Shown one piece after another: positions 6,598 to 13,361 of a stretch of DNA of 13,361 bases. The translations under genes were made by a program, and so were the position numbers. Positions within the stretch are counted from its first letter, which is position 1. Each line of letters begins with the position of its first letter. The notes beneath the pieces are model-generated. The model was not told where the DNA came from. It ran no database searches and saw only the letters and a list, made by a program, of their open reading frames with translations. The stretch spans positions 1 to 13,361 of the forward strand of contig DAHVOF010000111.1 in NCBI GenBank assembly GCA_027318945.1, read 5' to 3'. The DNA is from Actinomycetota bacterium (GTDB lineage Bacteria > Actinomycetota > Acidimicrobiia > Acidimicrobiales > Acidimicrobiaceae).

Positions 6598-9220
6598 TGC
6601 TCCCCAGAATCTGATCACAATCTCTGTCGATGGCAAAGAGATTCATGCCAAGAGCGGTGAGCTTCTTATCGAAGCGGCAGAAAAGGCGGGGATATTCATC
6701 CCCCGGTTCTGCTTCCATAACCGGCTACCCCAAGTTGGAGTGTGCCGAATGTGCTTGGTCGAAGTCAAGGGTCCGAGGGGCTTTGCTCTGCAGCCCTCGT
6801 GTTACCTTCCGGTGGCGGACGGCATGGAGGTCATAACCGACTCGGAAAAGGTCAAGAAGGCTCAGGACGGGGTTTTGGAGTTTTTGCTAATAAATCACCC
6901 GCTTGACTGTCCAACCTGCGACAAGGGTGGAGAGTGCCCACTACAGGACCAGACACTCACATTTGGACCCGGTGAGAGCCGGTTTATCGAAGAAAAGCGC
7001 CACTGGGAAAAGCCGATAGCGATTTCTAAGCTGGTCTTCTTGGATCGCGAGCGCTGCATCCAGTGTGATCGCTGCACCAGATTTGCGGATGTTGTAGCCG
7101 GGGATGCCCTCATTGAGTTCTTTGGAAGGGGCGACCACACCGAGGTAAACGTGTTTCCCGAGAGGCCGTTTACCTCCTATTTCTCCGGCAACACAGTCCA
7201 GATCTGCCCTGTTGGTGCGCTAACTGCATCTCCGTATAGGTTCAAGGCACGGCCTTGGGACCTTTCCCAGGTGGAATCGAGCTGCACCACGTGTTCCATG
7301 GGGTGCAGAATCATGGTTCAGTCGTCGCAGAATCAGCTGACCAGGTATCTAGGCCTAGATTCCGACTCCGTCAACCACGGCTGGCTATGCGACAAGGGAA
7401 GGTTTGGCTTTGAAGCCGTCAATTCCCCCGAGCGAGTTACCGCACCGCTCGCACGCAAGGATGACGACTACGTCGAGACAACGTGGGCCGGTGCGCTTTC
7501 GCAGGTGGTAGAAAAGATCGGCGAGGCGAAGGCTGCCGGGGATTCACACAGGATCGGCTTCATACTTGGCTCCAGGCTGACCAACGAAGATATGTACGCT
7601 TGGGTAAAGCTGGCCAAGGGAGTCATCGGCACTGACAACGTTGACTTGAATATGGGTGACGGCTTGAAAGGCAGCATTGTGGCTGGCCTTCCCCGCGCGA
7701 CGATCAACGAGGCGGTTTCCTCCAAAGCCATTTTGGCGTTCACCGGAGACATCAAGGAGGAGATTCCTGTCCTCTTCTTGCGACTCAGGGAAGCCGTGAA
7801 GGCTGGCAGGACCAAGCTCGTGACGATTGGTACGCGAGCGAACTCCCTTGACGGTTTGAGCGAGGCCACGGCCCGGATCGGTATTGATGAGCTCAAATCG
7901 TTTGCTAGGGGCTTGCTCAAAGACGGGTCCGAATTTGGCGAAATTGGTGCGGTGCTTTCCAGCCAAGGGGTAGGTTCGGATGGTGACGGCCTTGTAGTTC
8001 TTCTTGGCCGAGAGAATCTTTCCGTAGATCAGTCGGTTGCCGAGGCATTTGCGCTTGAACTCGCGAGGGCGCTGCCTAAGGCGAGATTCCTGATCACTCT
8101 GCGGTCGACCAATTTTTCTGGCGGCACTGATTTGGGTGCTGCACCAGGGCTTTTACCAGGGCGGAGTTTGCTTGGTGATGTTTCGGAAGCTTTAGCCGAG
8201 AGATGGGTGACTACACCATCTCATGCTGGCCTGAGTGTCGAAGGGATGCTGAAGAGCGCGCTACGGGGCGAGCTGGACCTTATTTTCGTCGTCGGAGCTG
8301 ATCCAAGGGCAGACTTCATTGATTCAGAGCTGGCCAATGCAGCCCTGGATGAGGTCGACTTTGTAGTGAGCGTCGATACGTATATGAGCGAAACGAGTTC
8401 GAGGGCCGATCTGGTGCTGCCTGCTGCCGCGTTCGCCGAGAAGTCCGGAACCACGACAAACTTCGAGGGGCGGATTTTCACCCTGAACCAGAAGGTTACA
8501 CCGCCAGGGGTATGCCGTCCGGATTGGATTATCGCCTCTGAGATCGCTCTAGAAATGGGCGAGGACCTCGGCTTCGGCTCTTCCTCAGAGGTACTCGATG
8601 AGATTGCGGCAGTTTCTCAGCTGCACTGGGGGCTTTCGTGGTCCCGCCTGACAGCAGCTGCGACTGTCGAAGGCGCCTTGGTGCCTCTTTCGCCCACTGC
8701 TCTTTCTATCAGGCGGCGGGCAATGCTTGACCAAGTTTCAACCCCAGGAATCGCTTCGGTATGGAATCAAGGCCTCGCCCAGTCTAAAACGGCGTATCTC
8801 GATGTCGACAGCGCGGATGGCAGTATCGATCCCGCTTCCAGGGCAGTCCAGGGCATCGGGCTTCCCGAGCCCTTGTGGCCGATGGAAGCTATCCAGCCTG
8901 CGGGCTCGCTGAGCCTGGATTACATTAGGAAGCTTTACTCGAGAGGCGAACATCTAACACGTAGCCCGCACCTTTCAGAATTAATTGTGAAGCCCAAGTG
9001 CCGAATTTCTTACGATACCGCCAAGCAGCTTGGTGTGAAAACAGGTGAGTCGGTGCGGATCATCGACACCGGCGGTGGTGAAGCTTCATTTGAGGCCGAA
9101 GTCGACGATGCTGTCAAAGAGGGTGCCGTTGAGTTGATTCACGGATCGTTTTTGGTATCGGGCTTCTCGCCGGTTCGAGCTGATAAGGCTGTCAACTATG
9201 TCAAGGTGGAGCGTGCATAA
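6587..9220 (+). CDS. nuoG: NADH-quinone oxidoreductase subunit G (75 kDa type)
   Basis: An 877-residue Fe-S subunit that relays electrons from NuoF toward NuoI. It carries four clusters. The N-terminal ferredoxin domain binds the [2Fe-2S] N1b through C42, C53, C56 and C72. N5 uses His104 with C108, C111 and C117 (DCPTCDKGGECPL). N4 uses C157, C160, C163 and C207 (RCIQCDRCTRF, QICPVGAL). The non-universal N7 has C233, C236, C240 and C268 (CTTCSMGC, WLCDKGRF). Residues from about 280 onward form a molybdopterin-oxidoreductase-like domain, as in all NuoG. In this family that domain does not carry a working molybdenum site; the ADLVLPAAAFAEKSGTTTN block (606-624 approx.) and a C-terminal beta domain (about 785-870) are recognisable. 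The start is TTG 6587, the only initiation codon compatible with a complete ferredoxin domain, overlapping nuoF by 11 bases. The stop shares one base with nuoH (TAATG). Confidence 0.97.
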   Translation: MSTDAPQNLITISVDGKEIHAKSGELLIEAAEKAGIFIPRFCFHNRLPQVGVCRMCLVEVKGPRGFALQPSCYLPVADGMEVITDSEKVKKAQDGVLEFLLINHPLDCPTCDKGGECPLQDQTLTFGPGESRFIEEKRHWEKPIAISKLVFLDRERCIQCDRCTRFADVVAGDALIEFFGRGDHTEVNVFPERPFTSYFSGNTVQICPVGALTASPYRFKARPWDLSQVESSCTTCSMGCRIMVQSSQNQLTRYLGLDSDSVNHGWLCDKGRFGFEAVNSPERVTAPLARKDDDYVETTWAGALSQVVEKIGEAKAAGDSHRIGFILGSRLTNEDMYAWVKLAKGVIGTDNVDLNMGDGLKGSIVAGLPRATINEAVSSKAILAFTGDIKEEIPVLFLRLREAVKAGRTKLVTIGTRANSLDGLSEATARIGIDELKSFARGLLKDGSEFGEIGAVLSSQGVGSDGDGLVVLLGRENLSVDQSVAEAFALELARALPKARFLITLRSTNFSGGTDLGAAPGLLPGRSLLGDVSEALAERWVTTPSHAGLSVEGMLKSALRGELDLIFVVGADPRADFIDSELANAALDEVDFVVSVDTYMSETSSRADLVLPAAAFAEKSGTTTNFEGRIFTLNQKVTPPGVCRPDWIIASEIALEMGEDLGFGSSSEVLDEIAAVSQLHWGLSWSRLTAAATVEGALVPLSPTALSIRRRAMLDQVSTPGIASVWNQGLAQSKTAYLDVDSADGSIDPASRAVQGIGLPEPLWPMEAIQPAGSLSLDYIRKLYSRGEHLTRSPHLSELIVKPKCRISYDTAKQLGVKTGESVRIIDTGGGEASFEAEVDDAVKEGAVELIHGSFLVSGFSPVRADKAVNYVKVERA

Positions 9221-10407
9221 TGGGATCTGACCCGCTGTTTTCACACGGAGTCACCTTGGCGGTGATACTGATCGTCATTCTTAAGGTGGTCGTCGCATTT
9301 GCGGTTCTGCTGGTGAGCGTGCTTTTGATGATCTGGTTCGAGCGCAAGGTCTTATCAGACATGCAGAACAGGATTGGGCCAAACCGGGCGGGGCCTTTTG
9401 GCATTCTTCAAACGCTCGCAGACGGTATGAAGCTGTTCTTTAAAGAAGATCTGGTGCCAGAATCAGCTGATCGGGCGGTGTTCAAGCTTGCTCCGTATCT
9501 GTCGGTGATACCGGCGTTCCTTGTTTTTGCGATCGTGCCAGTTGGAGGCATCGTTCATATTTTCGGCCATACGACTGAGCTCCAGGTTGCAGATCCCCCA
9601 ATGGGGATTCTGTTTTTGCTCGTCATGTCGTCTATATCGGTTTATGGTGTGACGCTTGCTGGATGGGGTTCGGGTTCGAAATATCCTCTCCTCGGCAGCG
9701 TGCGGGCCACGGCTCAAATGATTTCTTACGAAGCCGCTATGGGCCTTTCGATTGCAGCCGTCGTTTTGATATCTGGCTCGCTTTCAACTAGGGGCATTGT
9801 CATTTCACAGGCAGGGACCTTTCTAGGTTTCATTCCGAAGTGGAATCTGGTGCGCCTGGGCGTGGTGCCGTTTTTCATCTTTCTCGCTGCGGTAACTGCG
9901 GAGATGAACCGTCCGCCGTTTGACCTGGTTGAGGCGGAATCGGAACTCGTGGGAGGGTTCCACACAGAGTATTCCTCGCTTCGTTTTGCTTTGTTCTTTC
10001 TTGCGGAGTTCATGAACACAGTGACGATGTCAGCTGTAATAGTGACTCTCTTTTTCGGAGGAGCTTCTGGTCCGGACATCGTAGGCCCGAGCTGGATATG
10101 GCCGATAGTATGGTTCCTCGTCAAGACGGGGGTATTCCTTTATTTCTATGTCTGGGTTCGGGCGGCTCTTCCGCGTCTTCGATACGACCAATTGATGACA
10201 TTGGGTTGGAAGGTGCTGATTCCAGTTTCTCTTGCCTGGTTTCTGGTAATCGCCGGTATGCAGGTGTCGAGCTATCTCGGATTTGCGATCTTTGTGGTGG
10301 TGCTGGTACTTGCAGGGTTTCTGTCGAGAGCCACTCAAATAGGCAATCTCAGCGACCGGTACCGTCTCGGAAGGAATCGTTCGGTTGGAGCAAAGGGGGT
10401 GGAATAG
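9220..10407 (+). CDS. nuoH: NADH-quinone oxidoreductase subunit H
   Basis: A 395-residue membrane subunit that anchors the peripheral arm and forms the entry of the quinone chamber and the first (E-channel) proton path. About eight to nine hydrophobic helices are visible. Signature blocks are WFERKVLSDMQNRIGPNRAG (39-58), LADGMKLFFKEDLVP (66-80), and the acidic loop AEMNRPPFDLVEAESELVGG (227-246) with E228, D235, E238, E240 and E242, followed by FHTEYSSLRFALFFLAEF. The ATG at 9220 overlaps the nuoG stop by one base. The C-terminus has a basic tail of about 30 residues after the last helix, longer than in E. coli NuoH (325 residues). nuoI begins at the very next base after its TAG. Confidence 0.98.
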   Translation: MGSDPLFSHGVTLAVILIVILKVVVAFAVLLVSVLLMIWFERKVLSDMQNRIGPNRAGPFGILQTLADGMKLFFKEDLVPESADRAVFKLAPYLSVIPAFLVFAIVPVGGIVHIFGHTTELQVADPPMGILFLLVMSSISVYGVTLAGWGSGSKYPLLGSVRATAQMISYEAAMGLSIAAVVLISGSLSTRGIVISQAGTFLGFIPKWNLVRLGVVPFFIFLAAVTAEMNRPPFDLVEAESELVGGFHTEYSSLRFALFFLAEFMNTVTMSAVIVTLFFGGASGPDIVGPSWIWPIVWFLVKTGVFLYFYVWVRAALPRLRYDQLMTLGWKVLIPVSLAWFLVIAGMQVSSYLGFAIFVVVLVLAGFLSRATQIGNLSDRYRLGRNRSVGAKGVE

Positions 10408-11091
10408 GTGGCTATTTTTGACGGCTTGAAGGGTTTCAAAGTCACGATAGGACAGGTCGTTCAACCTCGTGTCACCAAACAGTACCCGGAGGAGAAGAGG
10501 CAGAAGCCGCCGCGGTTTCATGGGCGACACGTGTTAAACAGGTACGAGGATGGCAGCGAGAAGTGCATAGGCTGTGAGCTTTGTGCAGGAGTGTGTCCAG
10601 TTGGATGCATTTATGTGAGAGGGATGGACAATCCCGAGGATGCCCCCGTATCGCCCGGTGAACGGTACGGATATGTGTACGAGATAAATTTCCTCCGGTG
10701 CATTCATTGCGATCTTTGCGTTGAAGCTTGTCCCACGGAGGCCATTACCGAATCGAAGATACTCGAGTTCTCCTTTACTTCGCGCCTAGAGGCAATCTAT
10801 ACCAAGAAGGAGCTGGTAGTGAACAACGATGGGACTCCGAAACGTCTCCCGTGGGAAGATTGGCGCGTTGGAGATGATGAGCTGACGTCGGGATGGATGA
10901 GGGCCACCTCTCCCCAGGGTTCCAAGGAGTTCGAAGGAATGGTGCACTGGTCTGGTGAGCTTGGGAAAGGTGTTCGGAAGCCCGAAGCCGGCCAATCTGG
11001 CCTGGATCCCAAGGAAGCCAGCCCGACTTACATGATCCGCAAGATCGACGCAGATCGAATATCCAAGCGCCATGGGGGTAAGGTCAGATGA
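10408..11091 (+). CDS. nuoI: NADH-quinone oxidoreductase subunit I (23 kDa, two [4Fe-4S])
   Basis: A 227-residue ferredoxin-type subunit carrying clusters N6a and N6b, which pass electrons from NuoG to N2 in NuoB. The first motif is C53, C56, C59 and C63 (EKCIGCELCAGVCPVGC). The second is C98, C101, C104 and C108 (RCIHCDLCVEACPTEAI). In each, the fourth cysteine serves the other cluster, as usual in 2[4Fe-4S] ferredoxins; C67 is an extra cysteine. An amphipathic N-terminus (IFDGLKGFKVTIGQVV) probably contacts NuoH. About 115 residues follow the second motif, including a basic tail ending KRHGGKVR, so the protein is longer than E. coli NuoI (about 180). The start is GTG 10408, abutting the nuoH stop, with a strong GGGGGTGG about 9 bases upstream inside nuoH. 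The stop overlaps nuoJ (ATGA). Confidence 0.98.
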   Translation: MAIFDGLKGFKVTIGQVVQPRVTKQYPEEKRQKPPRFHGRHVLNRYEDGSEKCIGCELCAGVCPVGCIYVRGMDNPEDAPVSPGERYGYVYEINFLRCIHCDLCVEACPTEAITESKILEFSFTSRLEAIYTKKELVVNNDGTPKRLPWEDWRVGDDELTSGWMRATSPQGSKEFEGMVHWSGELGKGVRKPEAGQSGLDPKEASPTYMIRKIDADRISKRHGGKVR

Positions 11092-11687
11092 CGGAATTGC
11101 TGGCAACGCAAATCGCGCTGCCCGACCTAATTACCTTCCTTGTCGCTGGGTGCGCGGTAATTCTAGGAGCGCTCGGAGTGGTGCTTATGAGGAATCCCGT
11201 GCACTCCGCGCTGTCGATGATCATGACGCTTTTCGCGGTAGCGATACTGTTCATCGAGCAGGATGCTCAATTTCTCGCTGCGGTTCAGGTTATCGTTTAC
11301 GCCGGTGCCATAGTGGTTTTGTTCCTCTTCGTGATAATGCTCTTAGGAGTGGATAAAAAGGAGCCTTTTGGAAAGGATCCGTTGCGAGGGCAGAGACCGC
11401 TGGCGTTTTTGGCGGTGCTGATTATCTTCGTAGAGATTCTGGCCCTTTCGCGGGGGAACTGGGCTACGGGGGCCAAGTCCACCGTTCTTTCCACGAGTTC
11501 ACCTATAAACAATGTCGAACAGCTGGCGCGGACAATATTTACGACCTACCTTCTTCCTTTCGAGGCAACGTCGGTTTTGTTGATAATTGCAGTTGTGGGA
11601 GCCGTTGTGCTCGTACGCCGGTCCGAAGATAAGGCGACCAGTACTGAAGGAAATGTCGAGGTTGAAGCCGAAAGTGAGATCAAATGA
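11088..11687 (+). CDS. nuoJ: NADH-quinone oxidoreductase subunit J
   Basis: A 199-residue membrane subunit near the base of the peripheral arm. Five hydrophobic helices can be placed at about 14-34, 38-56, 64-86, 103-119 and 157-176. The family's third helix is conserved as [20 protein letters not shown] (67-86). It includes Y71 and the glycine-bearing YAGAI segment that forms the pi-bulge thought to switch during turnover. [10 protein letters not shown] (36-45) is also typical. After the last helix comes a polar, glutamate-rich tail (about 178-199), likely cytoplasmic and poorly conserved. The ATG start is in an ATGA overlap with nuoI, and the gene ends in another ATGA overlap with nuoK. Confidence 0.96.
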   Translation: MTELLATQIALPDLITFLVAGCAVILGALGVVLMRNPVHSALSMIMTLFAVAILFIEQDAQFLAAVQVIVYAGAIVVLFLFVIMLLGVDKKEPFGKDPLRGQRPLAFLAVLIIFVEILALSRGNWATGAKSTVLSTSSPINNVEQLARTIFTTYLLPFEATSVLLIIAVVGAVVLVRRSEDKATSTEGNVEVEAESEIK

Positions 11688-11989
11688 CGGTGCCCGGAAG
11701 CTGGTATCTGGTTTTGTCCGCTCTTTTATTCTCATTAGGGGCCCTGGGGTTTTTTACGCGCCGAAATGTCCTCATAATGTTCATGAGCATGGAGCTGATG
11801 CTCAATGCCGTCAATTTGACTTTCGTGACTTTTTCTCGAATGCTTAGTGACATTGGTGGCCAAACGCTGGTCTTTTTCGTCTTGGTAGTTGCGGCAGCCG
11901 AGGTTGTCGTAGGCCTGGGAATAATCGTGGCAATTTTTAGGCGCAGGAGTTCTGCAACCGCAGACGATCTCTCGATATTTAGGGGCTGA
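11684..11989 (+). CDS. nuoK: NADH-quinone oxidoreductase subunit K
   Basis: A 101-residue three-helix subunit related to MrpC of Mrp-type antiporters. It forms part of the proton path between NuoH/J and the antiporter-like subunits. Helices lie at about 6-23, 28-50 and 60-86. The two membrane glutamates essential in this family are present: E37 in [13 protein letters not shown] and E73 in [13 protein letters not shown], matching E36 and E72 of E. coli NuoK. The length is standard. The ATG at 11684 overlaps the nuoJ stop by 4 bases, and nuoL begins two bases after its TGA. No oddities are seen. Confidence 0.97.
   Translation: MTVPGSWYLVLSALLFSLGALGFFTRRNVLIMFMSMELMLNAVNLTFVTFSRMLSDIGGQTLVFFVLVVAAAEVVVGLGIIVAIFRRRSSATADDLSIFRG
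11981..11985 (+). promoter_or_regulatory. Ribosome binding site for the nuoL TTG start
   Basis: AGGGG at the end of nuoK sits 6 bases before TTG 11992. It favours that TTG over the later in-frame GTG (12004) and ATG (12019), which have no comparable motif. Confidence 0.5.
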
Positions 11990-11991
11990 GA

Positions 11992-13361
11992 TTGAATAGC
12001 ACAGTGGTTTTCACATTGATGTTGTTGCCCTTGGCGGGGTCGGTATTCAACATGGCGTTTGGCAAGCGTCTTAAGCGCCCGTTTGCTGGAGTGATTGCCA
12101 GTCTCGTCGTAGCGGCTTCATTTGTGCTGGCGGTTGTGGCGTGGTTGGGATTGATGGCCAAGCCCTCGGGGCAGAGAGTTTTTGATTTCACCCTTTTCAA
12201 CTGGATCTCGTCTGGGAGTCTTCACCTAAATATTGGTGCTTACCTGGATCCGCTTTCAGTGACGATGATCCTGTTCGTAACTGGGATCTCAGCTCTGATT
12301 CACATTTACTCGATCGGATATATGGGTCACGACGAGCGGTTCAGCACATTTTTCATGTACCTGAACCTTTTCGTGTTCGCAATGTTGGTCCTCGTTCTTT
12401 CCGACAACTTCGTATTCACCTTCCTCGGCTGGGAGGGCGTTGGAGCTACCTCTTACTGGCTCATTTCCTTCTGGTTTGAAAGGCCGACCGCTGCTGCGGC
12501 CGGAAAGAAGGCCTTTATTGTCAACAGGATTGGCGACTTCGGCTATCTTACCGCTGTGTTCCTTCTGTTCACCTATCTGGGCTCTTTGTCGTACGGCAAG
12601 GTGTTCTCCTCGGTAGGACAGCTGAGCCACACAACCGTGGCTGCAATTGCGATCCTGTTTTTCGTAGGAGCCGTTGGAAAGTCCGCACAGCTTCCTCTTT
12701 TCGTCTGGCTGGTGGACGCGATGGAAGGTCCGACCCCTGTGTCTGCCCTTATTCACGCCGCGACAATGGTTACCGCGGGTGTTTACCTGATGGCACGAAT
12801 CTCCCCAATACTGCATTTCACCCCGGGGGTAGGAACTCTGATCGCCTATATAGGAGTCGTGACGGCATTTATTGCTGCCATGGCAGCCACGTCTCAAACC
12901 GATATCAAGAAGGTACTTGCATACTCGACCGTATCTCAGCTTGGTTATATGTTTCTTGGCATTGGGACGGGCCAGTACGTTGCGGCGATCTTTCTGATGG
13001 TAACTCACGCCTTCTACAAGGCGCTCTTGTTCCTGGGCGCTGGGTCTGTAATACACGGGCTGCATGATGAGCAGAATATAAAGAAGATGGGTGCGCTGAG
13101 GAAACTGATGCCCGCCACAGCGGTGACGTTCATCGTGGCATGGCTGTCGATTGCAGGGCTGCCTCCATTTTCTGGATTTTGGTCAAAGGGTGATGTTCTC
13201 GCAGGGGCCTATCAGAGTTCGATTGTGCTTTGGCTTATAGGCGCATTTACAGCGATCTTGACTGCGTATTACATGGGGCGTGAGGTCTACCTAGTGTTCT
13301 TTGGCCAGAGGCGGTTCGATACTGCTGTAAAGGTTCACGAATCACCGAAGGTGATGACTCT
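11992..13361 (+). CDS. nuoL: NADH-quinone oxidoreductase subunit L, 5' part (runs off the right edge)
   Basis: 456 codons of the distal antiporter-like proton-pumping subunit are present; full-length NuoL usually exceeds 600 residues, so the C-terminal helices and the long lateral helix are missing. The frame opens with TTG 11992 (MNSTVVFTLMLLPLAGS) behind a good Shine-Dalgarno and stays open to the edge. Key residues of the proton path are in place: E148 in FLGWEGVGATSYWLI, K230 in VGAVGKSAQLPL, and the histidine-bearing block EGPTPVSALIHAATMVTAGV (245-264). NRIGDFGYL (178-186) and the later SGFWSKGDVL block with its lysine are typical of NuoL rather than NuoM or NuoN. The N-terminal Nqo12-type domain (LHLNIGAYLDPLSVTM) also points to NuoL. 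By analogy with other nuo operons, nuoM and nuoN should follow beyond the window. Confidence 0.97.
   Translation, partial: MNSTVVFTLMLLPLAGSVFNMAFGKRLKRPFAGVIASLVVAASFVLAVVAWLGLMAKPSGQRVFDFTLFNWISSGSLHLNIGAYLDPLSVTMILFVTGISALIHIYSIGYMGHDERFSTFFMYLNLFVFAMLVLVLSDNFVFTFLGWEGVGATSYWLISFWFERPTAAAAGKKAFIVNRIGDFGYLTAVFLLFTYLGSLSYGKVFSSVGQLSHTTVAAIAILFFVGAVGKSAQLPLFVWLVDAMEGPTPVSALIHAATMVTAGVYLMARISPILHFTPGVGTLIAYIGVVTAFIAAMAATSQTDIKKVLAYSTVSQLGYMFLGIGTGQYVAAIFLMVTHAFYKALLFLGAGSVIHGLHDEQNIKKMGALRKLMPATAVTFIVAWLSIAGLPPFSGFWSKGDVLAGAYQSSIVLWLIGAFTAILTAYYMGREVYLVFFGQRRFDTAVKVHESPKVMT

Noticed and set aside
6587..9220. NuoG read as a formate dehydrogenase or other molybdenum enzyme
   Set aside because: The molybdopterin-like domain is standard in NuoG. 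The N-terminal cluster pattern with the His104 ligand, and the gene order between nuoF and nuoH, fit complex I.
12289..13065. A 258-codon open frame on the minus strand
   Set aside because: It lies wholly opposite nuoL, which shows strong family motifs. The translation is rich in Arg, His, Gly and Cys, as expected for an antisense shadow, and resembles no family I know.

Overview
The window is a stretch of core bacterial chromosome. It holds the end of a haem-precursor locus followed by most of a respiratory complex I operon, all on the + strand. I found no mobile element, tRNA or rRNA, CRISPR array, prophage, toxin-antitoxin pair or defence gene.

Region 1 (1-1508) has the last 54 codons of hemB (porphobilinogen synthase, cut by the left edge), then a complete hemL (glutamate-1-semialdehyde 2,1-aminomutase). 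HemL makes 5-aminolevulinate and HemB condenses two of these into porphobilinogen, so the two genes are consecutive steps of tetrapyrrole synthesis. The presence of hemL implies the C5 (glutamyl-tRNA) route.

Region 2 (1509-1793) is a 285-base non-coding gap, the largest in the window. It contains a small perfect hairpin after hemL and presumably the nuo promoter. No strong promoter hexamer pair is visible. A 12-codon mini-ORF ends 4 bases before the preferred nuoA start.

Region 3 (1794-13361) is nuoA-B-C-D-E-F-G-H-I-J-K-L in canonical order, with nuoL cut by the right edge. NuoE, F and G form the NADH-oxidising module (FMN and Fe-S clusters). NuoB, C, D and I form the quinone-reducing connection module. 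NuoA, H, J, K and L are membrane subunits that carry the proton path. Ligand residues for all nine usual Fe-S clusters are visible: N1a in NuoE, N3 in NuoF, N1b/N4/N5/N7 in NuoG, N6a/N6b in NuoI and N2 in NuoB. Genes overlap by 1, 4 or 11 bases or lie 0-32 bases apart, which indicates one transcript with translational coupling. NuoC and NuoD are separate proteins, unlike the fused NuoCD of E. coli.

Organism: separate nuoC and nuoD, an N7-bearing NuoG, a long NuoI tail, several GTG and TTG starts, moderate GC content (low-to-mid fifties per cent by eye) and a hemB-hemL pair suggest an actinobacterium (Actinomycetota), possibly a non-streptomycete lineage such as Acidimicrobiia. This is inference from family resemblance and is not proven. 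The cell evidently respires with an NADH:quinone oxidoreductase and makes haem. I see no previously undescribed system here. The points worth checking are details: an N-terminal acidic extension of NuoD, an insertion in the N3 cluster loop of NuoF, TTG starts, and the nuoA leader.
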